Positions 1-11,428 of a stretch of DNA of 64,000 bases are shown here, piece after piece. Location of the stretch: positions 186,001 through 250,000 of the forward strand of contig JAOTON010002216.1 of NCBI GenBank assembly GCA_034440635.1, read 5' to 3'. This DNA is from Lepas anatifera (taxonomy: Eukaryota > Arthropoda > Thecostraca > Lepadidae). The number at the start of each line of letters is the position of its first letter. The first letter of the stretch is position 1. Position numbers and translations under genes: made by a program. The notes beneath the pieces were generated by a model, which searched no databases, was not told the origin of the DNA, and was given only the letters and a program-made list of their open reading frames with translations.

Positions 1-261
1 ACCATCCACACATCTTAAGCCACTGGCAGCACCTGAAAAATTCATATAAGCATGAGGAAAGGACAGGCAAAAAATATGGAATGGAAGACTTCAATTCCCA
101 GGACTTAAATGTGAGCACAAACTTGGCTTAGGGGCCAAAATGTTTTATAAGAATGCTATCCATCACATTACTATATTTCAAGTTATTACACAAAAGTGAC
201 AGCAGAAAAAGAAGCAACAGAATCATTGTTTGCTACAAGTATGGTACTTTTGACAAGGCCT

Positions 262-908
262 AGTCAATGTGAGTGCCCCTGGAGACAGGAACAAGTGGTG
301 CAAATTTTATTAACCTGGTGCAAATTTGAGACTGGTGCAAGGGAGGTAACGCTGAAAACCAAACAAATAATGGAAAAATGGTTATAAAGACACAAGGAAA
401 ATTGCATCATGTGGGTAGGGACCTGTCTGCAAAGTATGGCAGCAGGCCAGACAAGCTGCACCAGCCATCTGAAATTCTTGCACCGACAGCCACCAAAAAT
501 TCACACTAACCTGTCATATTACCAGGGAAAAATGCTCTCATTCCTACCCACACAATGCAATGCTGTCTCTCTTATTAGTGAGATAGTTAAGGACTTTTTC
601 AAGCCCCCTCCTCAGTCTTTATAACCATTCAGTCAATATTTGTTTGGTTTTCAGTGTCACCTTTCTTGCACCAGTCTCACAAATTCACACAAGGTTGATT
701 GAATTTGCACCACTTGATCCTGTCTCCAAGTACACTCGCACCAACGAGATCTTGAAGAAAATGCCATACTTTGCACACTAGGGTAGGGATGGGTGCTTTC
801 TCCCTGGTATACTGCAGATTGGTGTGAATTTAGGTGGCTGGCTGTGCAAATTTGTGCCAGAGTTTTAGATGGCTGGTGTGACTCTTCTGACCAGCTGCCA
901 TACTTTCC
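262..908. repeat. Compound fold-back with arm order A-B-A'-B'
   Basis: Arm A (about 268-387) reappears inverted at 615-741, and arm B (about 429-550) reappears inverted at 780-908. Each pair is an imperfect match over roughly 120 bases. The 13-mer GCAAAGTATGGCA occurs at 429-441 and inverted near 763-776 and 896-908. No protein-coding signal is convincing. This looks like a fold-back or MITE-type repeat, or two interleaved inverted duplications. The pairing is read directly; the transposon interpretation is inference. Confidence 0.6.
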
Positions 909-1629
909 ACAATGGTGAATATATATAAAACATATATCATGTTTGCTACAAAGCAATGAAAAGGAGAACAGAGAAAATGGCAATTATTGATAAGCGACCT
1001 CCCCACACACCAAAATGGATATGTGCACCGGTTGGAAACAAAAGTTTCTTCTGGAAATCAAGTTTATGCCTCCAGATATATGCAGGATCTGCGCTGCCCC
1101 AAATGCCTCAAGAAACCAGCCACATTCTCCAGACAGAATATCATTGAGGACAGAAAATAGAGTTGTTGTTACCCACATCATACATCTCCAACATAGAGGA
1201 AGGATAAGACTTCTAAATTTACCCCACCTAGCATACGGGAGAAAAAAGAGATGAGCTTGCCATAGTACCTAAACATGTATAGATCAAGGCATGTTAAGGT
1301 CTAATTTGAGCTATCTGAATGCTCTGTTTAATCTTTAATTTAAAAGGTTCAAGGGCCACATAGGCTGCCAAAACCCAAAAAATGTCTTGCTTATCTTTTA
1401 AGAATGACAAATATTAAAGAACATCTATCTTTAAAAGTTAGCATACTCACAGAGTTCACTTACAGTTGGTACAAAAATATTTCATCCATCATCAACCTTA
1501 GCACAATATCATAGTTTCTCCAGAACCTACATGTATGATCGCACACCAACATCCCACAATCTCCTTCCCTTATGCTTTCTGACTAAAAACAACGTTTTAT
1601 GGCACTTGCTCAGAGTACTGTTGTAACTA
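909..1629. other. Unassigned intergenic DNA
   Basis: AT-rich sequence with short chance reading frames only. I see no repeat end, splice-supported exon or RNA motif. Confidence 0.5.
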
Positions 1630-2139
1630 GGGGCCTGTTCCAGCGCCTCCTCAAACCTGCTCCAACCTCCTCAAAGCTTCTCCAACTTCCTCTCGCCCGG
1701 TCCAGCGCCTCCTTAAACTTCCTCCAAGCTCGCCAAAGCTCATCTCAAATCTAATCCAACCTCCTCTCAAACGAAAGGTGGTTTTTCAGAGGAAGTTGGA
1801 GGAGCTCAACTGTGGCGCACGAATTTCAATTGGGAAACTAAAATAAGTTGCTTTACAGTGAGACACGACATTTGTGGGCAGCTTAAGGTTTTGATTACGT
1901 TGTTTTTCTGTATTCCACTTTCAATAAAATACATCAAATGAGTATCAGAGGCCTTAATCAAATTCGATTAGTTTCTTAGCTGCGCCACGCCCGCCATATT
2001 GGCGCTGATCAGGCGCAATCAGCTGATATCTCATCCAATCTCATCCGAAATCGGTCCAGCGGACACCGGTTTTTGCGCCTGCTCCGACTTACTCCAAACT
2101 ACTCTCATCTTTTTTCTAAGGAGGCGCTGGAACAAGCCC
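1630..2139. mobile_element. 510-bp MITE-like element with TIRs and TAACTA duplication
   Basis: The left end GGGGCCTGTTCCAGCGCCTC is mirrored by the right end, which reads GAGGCGCTGGAACAAGCCC. TAACTA flanks it on both sides (1624-1629 and 2140-2145), which supports transposition. The interior holds repeated CCTCC/CTCCAA words and no ORF. The GGGCCTGTTC-type terminus resembles PIF/Harbinger ends, but the 6-base duplication is not the usual 3-base TWA, so the superfamily stays open. Confidence 0.75.
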
Positions 2140-2145
2140 TAACTA

Positions 2146-2885
2146 TGGTGTCTCTATTGGTTTGCTAACTATGATAACACGGCGGATGGGCCGATGGGCT
2201 TTATTTTTCTGAAGCCATTCACATATACTCGGTGGTACAAAGAAAAAAGCAGGCACAAAACAGAAGATTTCTTCTGCATCAGCTCTGCAAAATGCTATTT
2301 GTACTCTTACCTGTGGAAGATAACATCAGAATACAAGAACAACTCTCACTAAAATCTTCGAAATCCCCTATATAACTATGCTTTTGTTTCCCTTGCTTCA
2401 ATGCAGCTTAAATATGTCTCTTTTCGTTCATATATGTCTCACTGCGTCCTCGGGTCTTCAATCGTTTTCTGCAATATCCCCAGAATGACGAAACTTTTGC
2501 GTCAGGAAGGTCACGTGACCCCCTTTGAGGTGGCTATGCCTTCTGATTGGTCAGTTGTGATTACTTAAAAATCCTATATTTCTATTATAATATTATTTTA
2601 GGCAGTAGATATTCTGAAATAATTTTTGTCTTTATCGGTTCAAAACTTTCAAGTCACTGCTTAGGAAAAATACGACCATTTTTTAGAGAAATTGATAGCT
2701 CTAGCCGTGTGTACGTCATATACATCGATATGAGGTGTACCGATAAAGTCGTCTAGAAATGTTGACTTTGAGAGCAATTTTAAGGCATTTGCCGGCCGAA
2801 TTCGCAAAAATGAGAATATGACTTCTGAAACAACTTTTTGTGACCTTTTGATCTAGCCAATAAAAATTTTTTCGCGTATCTCCCT
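2146..2885. other. Unassigned intergenic DNA
   Basis: No gene or element boundary seen. It contains an E-box-like GTCACGTGAC at about 2510, which may be chance. Confidence 0.45.
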
Positions 2886-3671
2886 TTAAAGGGAGTGGAC
2901 CACTTTGTGAAAATCCTAAAAAGAACATTTTAAGAACAAGAGAGGTCTGAAAAATAGGAAACATAACTTTTCCCCACTTTCATGCGCTAAAAACAGAAAT
3001 ATGTCCTCTTTTCTAACAATATGTGACGTCATCAAAATAACACTGTTGATAATCAGTGAAATCCCAAACGTTGATCATAGACTCGCTATAAGCTCCATTC
3101 AGAGCATTTCCGCACGGCAAAAAATAGCATGCAGTACAAGAAGAAGCGCTGGTGCAAAAAACTGCACGCCAGGTGTCACTACGATAGCCAAAATTATTCA
3201 ATGGTAGAAAGTTTATGCATATGTCTGATGAAAGGAAACAATTTCAGAGTTGGATTTTGACAAAAACATTTAACCCTTGTTTGCACAAGTACGGGGGAGG
3301 GAGGATATGATGTGTATTGCAGGAATTGGCCTAATTTTGACCCAAGAACGCCCTGAACTGGACAACTTTTTACCTAACATCCCGGTGGACAAGCAGTTGC
3401 ATGCTGGTTCACTCGCTAGCATGGTATTTTCAGTTTGAGGGCGAGACGTAGGGCTTACGACCAATCAGCTGACTGCAACCATATTGAAGGTATTCCTTCA
3501 GGGTTTGAAATAAGCCAATAGGCCCCTTTACTTTGAACTTTAAAGCTGGCGGAAATTTTATGCCGAAAGCTTTGGGTGAAATCAAATATTCCGATAGTGG
3601 TTTCTCAACACGCTCTACAAAACTGCTATCTCAGTTCAAAACCCATTATAAAAGTGGGACACTCCCTTTAA
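2886..3671. mobile_element. TTAA element, type G (AGGGAGTG ends)
   Basis: It is bounded by TTAA at 2886-2889 and 3668-3671. The left end continues AGGGAGTGGACCAC and the right end is the inverted GTGGGACACTCCCT. The last 60 bases share a layout with the right end of the element at 52588-53045 (CTCTACAA, then CTCAGTT, then the TIR), so these are diverged relatives. No ORF beyond short chance frames. It is probably non-autonomous; the transposase source is unknown. Confidence 0.6.
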
Positions 3672-4299
3672 CATAAGGGAAAAAAGTGGAGTTAGATAGT
3701 TAATCTCGAAGTTCCTGCTCACAACAAAATTTCGTTCTAAAACCAATAGTTGTTTGATTTGGGCCAGCTGCTACCCTGCGTTCATGTCCCTAACATAACC
3801 CGGAAACTTGTGCAGGGGCGCAGACAGAGCCTTGGTATGGGGGGGGGGCACAGCACCATGGGCCCAAAAAAGAAAGCCCACGTTTCAGCGGCCATGGGGC
3901 ACTTTCATCCGCAGAGGGCACCCGGGAACTAATGGGGGCACGTTCCCCCTCTGCCCGCTGGCTGCGTCAGAGCCAATATTTCGCCAAAAAACAACAAAGC
4001 ATGGTCCAAGTTTATGTCAGCGGCCCTGGCCCCATTGGCGGACGCAGGGGGGGGCATTTGATTGATTACACTGGTCAACAAAATTCAACTTTTGTCGTGT
4101 ATCCAATATAAAAGAGTCCGTTTCTAGAGTAATTTCTGACGCTGAACACTAATCTGGCAGCAGAAATGCCGTATCAGATCAGAATTTTGAGATCCAGTAT
4201 GTCTGTGTGTCGTCTTTGTGCAAGCCTTCTCGGCATCAGTGACATTGACAGTGCAAAACCCAAGAGGTCTAGGAAAATGAACGTTTAGGTGTTTGTGGA
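3672..4299. other. Unassigned DNA with G-rich patch
   Basis: A run of G at about 3840-3848 lies in a 250-base segment with GGGGGCAC-type words and GGGCGCAGACAG versus GCGGACGCAGGGG near its ends. This may be a degraded dispersed repeat. No gene seen. Confidence 0.4.
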
Positions 4300-4870
4300 G
4301 GCTAGGGTATTCTACCTTAAACCAGATTTTCATAGACCTAGGTCAATATATTCAAGGTAAAACGAGGCCATATAGGTCAAATTCTGTATGTGGGGCAGCA
4401 TTTGGGAAATGCCGTGATTATGCGATGAGAAGCCGGTTATGGAGAGAAAGTGGCCTAAAGTAACAGAGGAAAGGTCTTAGGCAATGTTCCCTGAAACTTT
4501 TAGGCCAAGGTCGTTCAAGGCCATTGACCTTTGGCGTTAAAATATTACATTTTGCCTATAACGTGTAGTGCAGTTAGCACTATGGCAACCGTGGGGCGGA
4601 AAATAAGGTTTGACCTTGACCCATGACCTTTGTCTTGAACCTGCGACTTTGAGCTCAAGATTGAGTGACCTAGTGTATGACGTCATAGCATGATATACGT
4701 CATATTAGGCGGCATCATCCGACCAAAGCCACTAGGGTAAATGACCTTGACCTGTGACTTTTTACTTAGACTCAACCTTCAAGGGATTATAACTTCAATT
4801 TTGAGTCGGTTATAATCAATGGGACGTACGGGATAAGGTGACTGAATAAAATCCTCATCATATAATGTTG
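4300..4870 (-). mobile_element. Degraded TTAA element, type D relic
   Basis: Read on the minus strand, it follows the order of the complete type D element at 9284-10223. Shared blocks include AAATGCCGTGATTATGCG, the CAAGGTC/TGACCTT clusters and the GACGTCAT-containing segment. Both ends are eroded and no TTAA-bounded TIR remains. Similarity was judged by eye, so the limits are approximate. Confidence 0.5.
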
Positions 4871-5429
4871 CGATGTCACCTCTCGGTTTACAATACCGGT
4901 GAGCTTGTGCGACCGAGCGCAAACCTTGTTCAATGTACAATGCTCATGTACTTGAATGCGAGGTAGTCTTTCGTTGCAATAAATTCATATATTTATTGAT
5001 AAGCTGCATTGTCTGGGTGCAGATAATCCGGATTCTCGACATCCTTGATCTATATTTTTTCACAAAAGGCTAGGCTGATGACAGTGTGTGGAAAGTGTAG
5101 GGGCTATACAACAGGTATGCTCTGGAGAAAAACCCAGGTCCGATGGCAAAAAACGGTTACTAAATTTGAAATCAGCGGTATCCAAATAGGAAGAAACAGG
5201 TGTTTACGTGTCGGATCCATTTTGGCTGTTGACCAGTGTTATTGGGTTTTAGGGGCGCGCCAACCTGCGAGGTCATATAGCGCCCATAACACTTCTCTGC
5301 AGCCAAAGCCTATAATTTTTTATGTAGGGGAAAGTAAAGTCTTGTCTAAAGCAAAATAATGTTTACATCAAAAAGTGATTCTTTCACATCGTGGTTATGA
5401 TTCTCACTGCGCGGATACGAGATCACAGA
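4871..5429. other. Unassigned DNA with one 104-codon open frame
   Basis: A plus-strand frame of 104 codons (5045-5359) has no recognisable domain, membrane segment or motif. It sits in repeat-rich DNA and is most likely chance. Confidence 0.3.
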
Positions 5430-5660
5430 TTTAAACAGGGTTGTCGCGCCGACAGGCGCCCGGCGCGGGGCGGTGGGGCGTTAATTCCGACGCCCACCCC
5501 GCACCAACGGACCCAGGGGCGCGGGGGCATCCTAGACGCCGGACCCAAGCCCGACGTCCAACGGAGGCTCCCCCATCGCCCCTGGACTCAAAAGGCCCCG
5601 GAGCGAAAGGGAGGACCCGCCAAATCGGCGCCAGGCGCCTACCAGAGCGGCTGTCTACCA
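5430..5660. other. Isolated GC-rich, CpG-rich patch
   Basis: About 230 bases far richer in G+C than the flanks, with dense CGCC/GGCG words and a near hairpin GGTGGGGCGT / ACGCCCACCC around 5470-5500. Frames stay open on both strands simply because stop codons are rare at this composition. It could be a repeat fragment, an rDNA spacer-like piece or a CpG island. I do not recognise it. Confidence 0.4.
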
Positions 5661-5857
5661 CAGCACACACATTTAATCATGATCAAATATTATCGTAAAG
5701 TCAATGTCTCTTAGATAGGACAGCACCCGCTCAACCATACTGGAGTCACAGCCGATCAATTCTAAAAGGGGAGCATTCCAGCCATGGACCCCCAAAGCAC
5801 TGGAGGGGGGCCAAACTATCTTTGGCCCCCAAACGCCGGATAAATTTTTGAAAAGAG

Positions 5858-6008
5858 GTGTTCACACTAAGTCTGTAGAGAAAAAATCTTCGCTCCCATC
5901 CCCCCGCCGAAAGCGATCATGTTCGTGGAGAGGTAGCTTATACTAGGTCTGTCGAGCACTGAAAAAGGTGTTTACACTAGGTCTGTAGAGAAAAAAATCG
6001 CTCCCACC
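5858..6008 (+). repeat. Spaced direct repeat, about 100-bp period
   Basis: The block GGTGTTCACACTAAGTCTGT followed by AGAGAAAAAA and TCGCTCCCA-like sequence at 5858 recurs at about 5959 with few changes. A shorter CTAGGTCTGTCGAG lies between them. A local duplication is the simplest reading. Confidence 0.6.
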
Positions 6009-6069
6009 CCCCCTCCAGGAGGAGAGGCAGACATGGGTTTGGCTCACCACCCCAAAACTCGGGTCTGCG

Positions 6070-7543
6070 TCCGCCCCTGCCTAACCCCCAATAATGTTAC
6101 CGCTCCTACGTCTATGGTGCCAGCATTAACCCACTCAGAACCCCCCTCCGCCCTGGATCGAGAAGGGTTCTCGAGCCCTGGTATTGATCCTACACTGAGA
6201 GAAAGTTTTATTCCTAAGTGCTCTATCTAATCCGGAATCACGGTCAGCTCGAGCATAAAATGATGCCATGAAACCTTATTAAAGGAACATTTGAGCATGC
6301 TTGCTCCTCAATAGAGCCTCTTCCCAGCATAATTCCAGCACAGGAAGTGTTTTTGTATGCCTTGACAGCTTAAAATAATTCTCGGCTTCTAAACTTGGTG
6401 GGAAGAAGCTTAATATGATACCCACATGGTATTACAAGTGGGATATTTTTACACCACAAAGCATCATTTTACCATAGGTGCTCGACCTATTCCAGCCACA
6501 AAATTCAAAGAGCTATTAATATCCTCATCAAAGTTTCATTTTATACTAGGAATCAATATATTCTGTCACCAGAAATAACCAGGAATATGGGAGCTTTAGC
6601 TGCAGAATCATTCAAAGCCCCAGTGTATTTTGATCCCACGTCAAAGCGTATCCGGAGATTGCGTGCGCGTGCTCGACCCGCGATTGAGAAAACTTACTCA
6701 CCGTTTCGCGCCATCTTCAGTATTCCTGCCATTGCACGCAGAGCTGGCCACAAAGCTTTGGCGTCGTGATCCGAGCGAAATTTGAGGGGGATAGCTGACC
6801 CTTTTCACTTTACGTTGGCACGTGCTTCTACATCGATCCAACTCAGGTTTTGACCTGAGGGGCCTGAACAAGCCTCTCTGCATTTGGCATGGTTTACGGG
6901 AGAAGCCACATCGACAGACCTAGCGGTGATAACGGATCAAGAGGAGAAGCTCAAGCTGAGTCTGATGACCGACAGACTCCGCTGAGAGCTAGCGAGAGTG
7001 AAGAAGTATACTGGGGCTGCGACGGTTCAGGCACTCATTGTACTGATGGCCAAAACCAGGAGTCCATGTGTGTCAGCTAGGGGACGACAACATGCACTGA
7101 AGCCCCAAGTTTGGCCGCGCAGAACACCCTTGCTCTGCAAAGTTGACAAAGTAATGAGAAGCATCTGTTACTGTTGGATACAGTCACCCACGGGTTCTAA
7201 AGATCGTGTTCAGCTCACTTTGAGCACATATTAGGGGCGCTTAAAAAAGATTGGAAGGATTTTCACAAGAGCCTCTGAACGCACATCCATCGCTGGACAG
7301 AGGTAAGTCTCATTCTGTACAATATCGTGCACAGAATGATATTTTTCAGCCATGACGGGATACTTTGAAGCAAACATGTCTACAATCATATCTATATATC
7401 CAAAGTAAAAGAGGGCTGCTATCTCTAACGACAGCGGCATGTGCTTGAAGTGTAAGCCTGGACCGCTCCTGGGCGATATGGTAGAGGACTGTTCATTAAA
7501 GGCATTTCATGTGTGTCCGAAAAATGGTGAACGTGATTGTTGT
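6070..7543. other. Unassigned DNA
   Basis: It holds short open frames only. A stretch near 6640-7080 is more GC-balanced and has several short frames on both strands, but none shows a domain. No RNA gene or repeat boundary was recognised. Confidence 0.35.
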
Positions 7544-7927
7544 TTAACCTTCGCCCGGGTGGGGGTCTTTTAGACCCCCCTCGGGTTTTTCCAAAGCGAC
7601 CAAAAAACGGCGGCGCGCAGCGCCGCCAAACTTGGTCTAGCTGTTCCTTCATCATATTTACATCTTTCCTGAAAATTTCAGCTCAAGGTCATATCAGGTC
7701 AGGTCACCAGGTCAGGTGAAGTGACCTCACCTAAAAAATGCTTAGAACCGCATAACTAAAAGAAGGGTTAATCGATCAAGTTCAAACTCATACCACATAT
7801 TGGGCTCACCAGGAGCTACAACATATGTTGCGGGATTTTGATATTGGTGACCTAAGGTCACCAAGGGGCCTACCAGGCCCCCCTCCAGTGCGCGTTAGTG
7901 CCAGACCCCCTCCAGTGCGGGTGTTAA
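7544..7927 (+). mobile_element. Short TTAA element, A/D hybrid
   Basis: TTAA at 7544-7547 and 7924-7927 bound 384 bases. The left part matches type A: a pyrimidine-rich CTCGGGTTTTT block, then an inverted GGCGGCGCGCAGCGCCGCC segment and the AACTTGGT block, followed by AGGTCAGGTCACCAGGTCAGG. The right end matches type D (CCCCTCCAGTGCGGGTGTTAA-like). Mixed ends suggest recombination between families or an internal deletion. No ORF. Confidence 0.65.
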
Positions 7928-8220
7928 GTAGTGTCCAAAAAAGCATGAAACCACTGTTTCTTCATGTCACTTCTTAATTCGATAGCAGGTAATGATGAGC
8001 TCTAACAGATTCTCACTCACAAACAAAGCCCTATAATATCAGATTGGTTCATACTCTAGAGGGCTTTAGAAAATAATTGAAGATAATAAGCTAACGCAAA
8101 TTTTGGAAGCAAATTTCAAGACTTTCAACAAAGTCTCTTTTAACGAAATTGATGTGGTAATTTTGTATCCAAGTCACCTAAAAAAACCCAGCCCCCAAAG
8201 GCTTAAGCTGTGCAGCTGTC

Positions 8221-8268
8221 GCCCCGGTAGCTCAGTTGGCAGAGTGTTGGGCTTCGGCCCGCTGCTCC
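8221..8268 (+). repeat. tRNA-like SINE head fragment
   Basis: CCCCGGTAGCTCAGTTGG contains an A-box-like tRNA promoter and continues AGAGTGTTGGGCT. The same head occurs at 17321, at 62585 and inverted near 19721. Only about 48 bases remain here, and the B box is missing. Confidence 0.55.
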
Positions 8269-8306
8269 ATATACTCCCTCCTCATACACTCAATGCACTA
8301 ACACTA

Positions 8307-9287
8307 TTAACACGCGCCCAGCTTGGGGGGGCAAAATTCGCCCCATCCCTCCTGGTTTTCCCCAAATAGCACAAAAACGAAAAGACGCAGAACAACAAAA
8401 CCCACAGTACTTGGTTCCTGATCCATTTTACACATCTGACTAAATTTTTGAGTTAAGGTCATGTCAGGTCTGGGAGCTATTCAAGGTCAAGTGACACGAC
8501 CTCAAAACCTAAAATCACGAGGTTTGAAGCGGCGCCCTGGGAACATCAGCAACCCGATCCGTTTGAAACTTTTACAATATCATACGATCGTTAGGGTCTA
8601 TATGTCTGCTATTTCGGAATTTTGATGTGGAGTCAATCTTTTGGTCACCCGATTATAAGTCTATAGTGAAAAATATAATCGGCTCGTTTTCAGTAAATAC
8701 TGGATAGATAAAACTGAAAATCATCAAACCGTCTATTCTTACCATGATCTTGATAAAAAGTTGAGTTTTTGAGCATATGACCTCTCAAAGGTCATGTCAG
8801 GTCACGGGAGCATAGAGCGAATTGTTTGCCAATAACTTCTCACTGAAATGAGATAAAGCTCCCATTTTGCTTGTATTGTGCTTATATTGTCACGGGAAGT
8901 CAATTGATATGCAACATGACCACACCAGGCACTCTATGTCTCTGACCTAACTCGAGGTCAGGTCATTTTCACTATTTGACCTAGCAAGGTCATATTATAC
9001 ATCATTCGATTCGCCGCGATAAGATGAATCCAATGATGCATAAATATTTTCTCTAGCTTTCTTGAGGGCAGATCTAGAGAGAGAAACGTACACTGCTCTG
9101 TTGTAAGGCTATGGAACCTTCTTTGACCTATGCTGACCTCAATATTGACCTGACATAAAAATTATACGTATAAAATATCTTTGCCTTGTCAAGAGCTTTT
9201 GAACGCCGCCCGTAATATTCCTTTAGCTTTCGTGGAGAATGAGATAAGGAGGGGGCGAAAAACGGCCCCCAGCGGGGCGCATGTTAA
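8307..9287 (-). mobile_element. TTAA element, type B, reverse copy
   Basis: It starts TTAACACGCGCCC at 8307 and ends GGGGCGCATGTTAA at 9287. The CCTCCTGGTTTTCCCC block lies at the left and the GAGGGGGCGAAAAA block at the right, which is the reverse of the copy at 10462. The interior repeats TGACCT/AGGTCA many times, and ATCATTCGATTCG sits at 9001-9013. The terminal TTAA at 9284-9287 is also the left boundary of the next element. No ORF; non-autonomous. Confidence 0.8.
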
Positions 9288-10223
9288 CACGCGCACTGGA
9301 GGGGGCCTCGGAGGCCCCCTCCTGTTTTCCGAGGTGGCCGGAGAACCGCTCGTAGCCGAAACACGATACTTCGCCACATTGATTATAATTTAATGGCGCG
9401 TCGATTGATGAAGATTTTTTTTAAATCGGTCGCAAATTTTTTGACTCATAGGCTTTTAAAGTCAGACCTGCATTTTGAGATCGCCGTAATCGCGCGGTCA
9501 GACCAGTTAGCTTGCATTGGAGACCGAGTGGTGAAGTCATAACACTATACAACCGGGATTATATGTCAAGGTCACCTCACATGAAGGTCAAGGTCAAGGT
9601 CAAAGGTCACAGGTCAAGGTCATATCTGCACTTTCAAGGTCGCTAACCACAGTGCTTCCGGTCAAATGACGTTACACGGTCTAACGTACATTATGCTACG
9701 ACGTCATCGATAAGGTACCCCAATACCAAGATCAAGGTCAAAAGGCAAGGTCAAAGGTCATTTGCAAAGGTCAATCCTCATTTCCCGCCAAACAGTGGCA
9801 TATAGTATGTAATGAGATAGTGTTATTCAAAGTGTACATTATAAGTAGTATACTATATTGTGACCTTACAGGTCAATGACCTTGAATGACCTTGACCCCA
9901 AAATGGAAGGAAAGGCTCTTTGAAACCTTCTCTATATGACCCTGGTCCACCTTTAACTGATTCCCGCCATTTTCCCGCATAATCACGGCATTTACCAGTC
10001 GGTCCCCAGCATGGCCAAGTTTTGACCTTTATGACCTCGTTTGACCTTGAAGATTTTGACGTAGGTCAATAAAAAATTGCTCATGATGTAGATAACCATA
10101 ACCTCCACCCACCTCTCAAATTTCGTTTTTCTATGCCTCTTAGTTTCCGAGATCTTAGGGGAGGGCCTACCAGGCCCCCTCCAGTGGGCGTTAGTGCCAG
10201 GCCCCCTCTAGTGCGGGTGTTAA
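9284..10223 (+). mobile_element. TTAA element, type D, complete
   Basis: It is bounded by TTAA at 9284-9287 and 10220-10223. The left end CACGCGCACTGGAGGGGGCC is mirrored by the right GGCCCCCTCTAGTGCGGGTG. A second inverted GC block lies just inside each end. The interior is the most AGGTCA-dense part of the window. It lacks an ORF. It abuts the type B element with a single shared TTAA, as expected if one inserted at the boundary of the other. Confidence 0.85.
9569..9622 (+). promoter_or_regulatory. Seven AGGTCA half-sites in 54 bases
   Basis: AGGTCA starts at 9569, 9585, 9591, 9597, 9604, 9611 and 9617. Spacings include contiguous repeats (DR0) and one-base gaps (DR1). Several read TCAAGGTCA, the extended monomer site known for ERR/FTZ-F1-type receptors, and DR1 is a known RXR/USP/HNF4 arrangement. 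The sites are seen in the sequence; any binding in vivo is inference. They belong to the transposon, not to a recognised promoter. Confidence 0.6.
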
Positions 10224-10461
10224 TGTTGAGACTGGGAGAGAAAGGGGAAAAATTATCTTACATTGATTTACGATCAGTTTTTCTATGTAGATCCAGAAAT
10301 GCTTCACAAACACATTTCCCCTAGGGTAGTTTGCGGCAAGACAGTGTGAGGGGATAGATGTCCAAAATAGTGGAAACATGCTAGTTTTTTTAGATACATA
10401 TTTATTAGCAGCGAATAAATAACCAAAATTGTAGATTATAAAACGGGGATTGCATTTTGCA

Positions 10462-11428
10462 TTAACACGCGCCCGCTTGGGTCCCTAGAATTACGCGCCC
10501 CGATGGGGGACGTATTTCGCCCCCCCCTCCCACCCTCCGTATCTTATTTCCCAGAAAAAAAACTAAATAAAAATTATGGACGGCGTTCAATAACTCTTAA
10601 CGAAAAAAAGATAAACCATTCGAAGTATTTTTATGTCAGGTCAATACTATTGAGGTCAGCATTGGTCAAAGAAGGTTCCACAGGCCTACAACAGGGCAGT
10701 GTACGTACCTACGTTTCCCTCTATGTACTCAGCGGAGCTAGAGCAAATATCCCTGCATCATTGGATTCCTCTCATCGCGGCAAATAGAATGATGCATAAT
10801 ATGACCTTGTTATGTAAAATTGTAAAAATGACCTGACATCGAGTTAGGTCAGGGTCACAGGGTGACCAGGTATGGTCATACTGCACATCAATCGACTCCC
10901 CGTGACAATTTAAGCCCAATGCAAGCAAAATAGGAGCTTTATCTCAATTCAGTAAGAAGTTATTGGCAAAACAATCACTGTATGCTCCTGTGACCTGATA
11001 TGACCTTTGAGAGGTCAGATAGTCAAAAACCCAACTTTATTGTCAAAATCGTGGTAAGAATACGCGGATTGAGGATTTCCATCTTTATATATCCAATATT
11101 TACTGAAAACGAGCCCTTTCTACTTTTCGCCATAGACTTATAATGGGGTGACCCAAATATGACCCCAACTTAGGTAAAGAATATCAAAGTTCTGAGACAA
11201 CATATCTGTAGACCCTAATGACTTAATTATATTGTGAAAATTTCAAACTGATTGATTGGCTCATGTTTCTTAGGCGTCGCTTTAAACTCGTGATTTTAGG
11301 TTTTGAGGTCGGGTCGCTTGACCTTGAATAACTGCCTGACTTGGCATGACCCGACTTTAAACATTTGATCAGGTGCGTAAAATTGATCAGAGGGCGAATT
11401 TCGCCTCCCCCAGCGGGGCACAGGTTAA
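10462..11428 (+). mobile_element. TTAA element, type B, forward copy
   Basis: TTAA at 10462-10465 and 11425-11428 bound 967 bases. The left end reads CACGCGCCCGCTTGGGTCCC, followed by a second CGCCCCGATGGGGGACG unit. The right end is CCCCCAGCGGGGCACAGG. It shares its order with the copies at 23414 and 57136 (TCTTATTTCCCAG-like block, then TATTGAGGTCAGCA, then GTTCCA). An ATTCTAT-type variant of the ATCATTCG hairpin lies near 10770-10800. No ORF. Confidence 0.8.
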
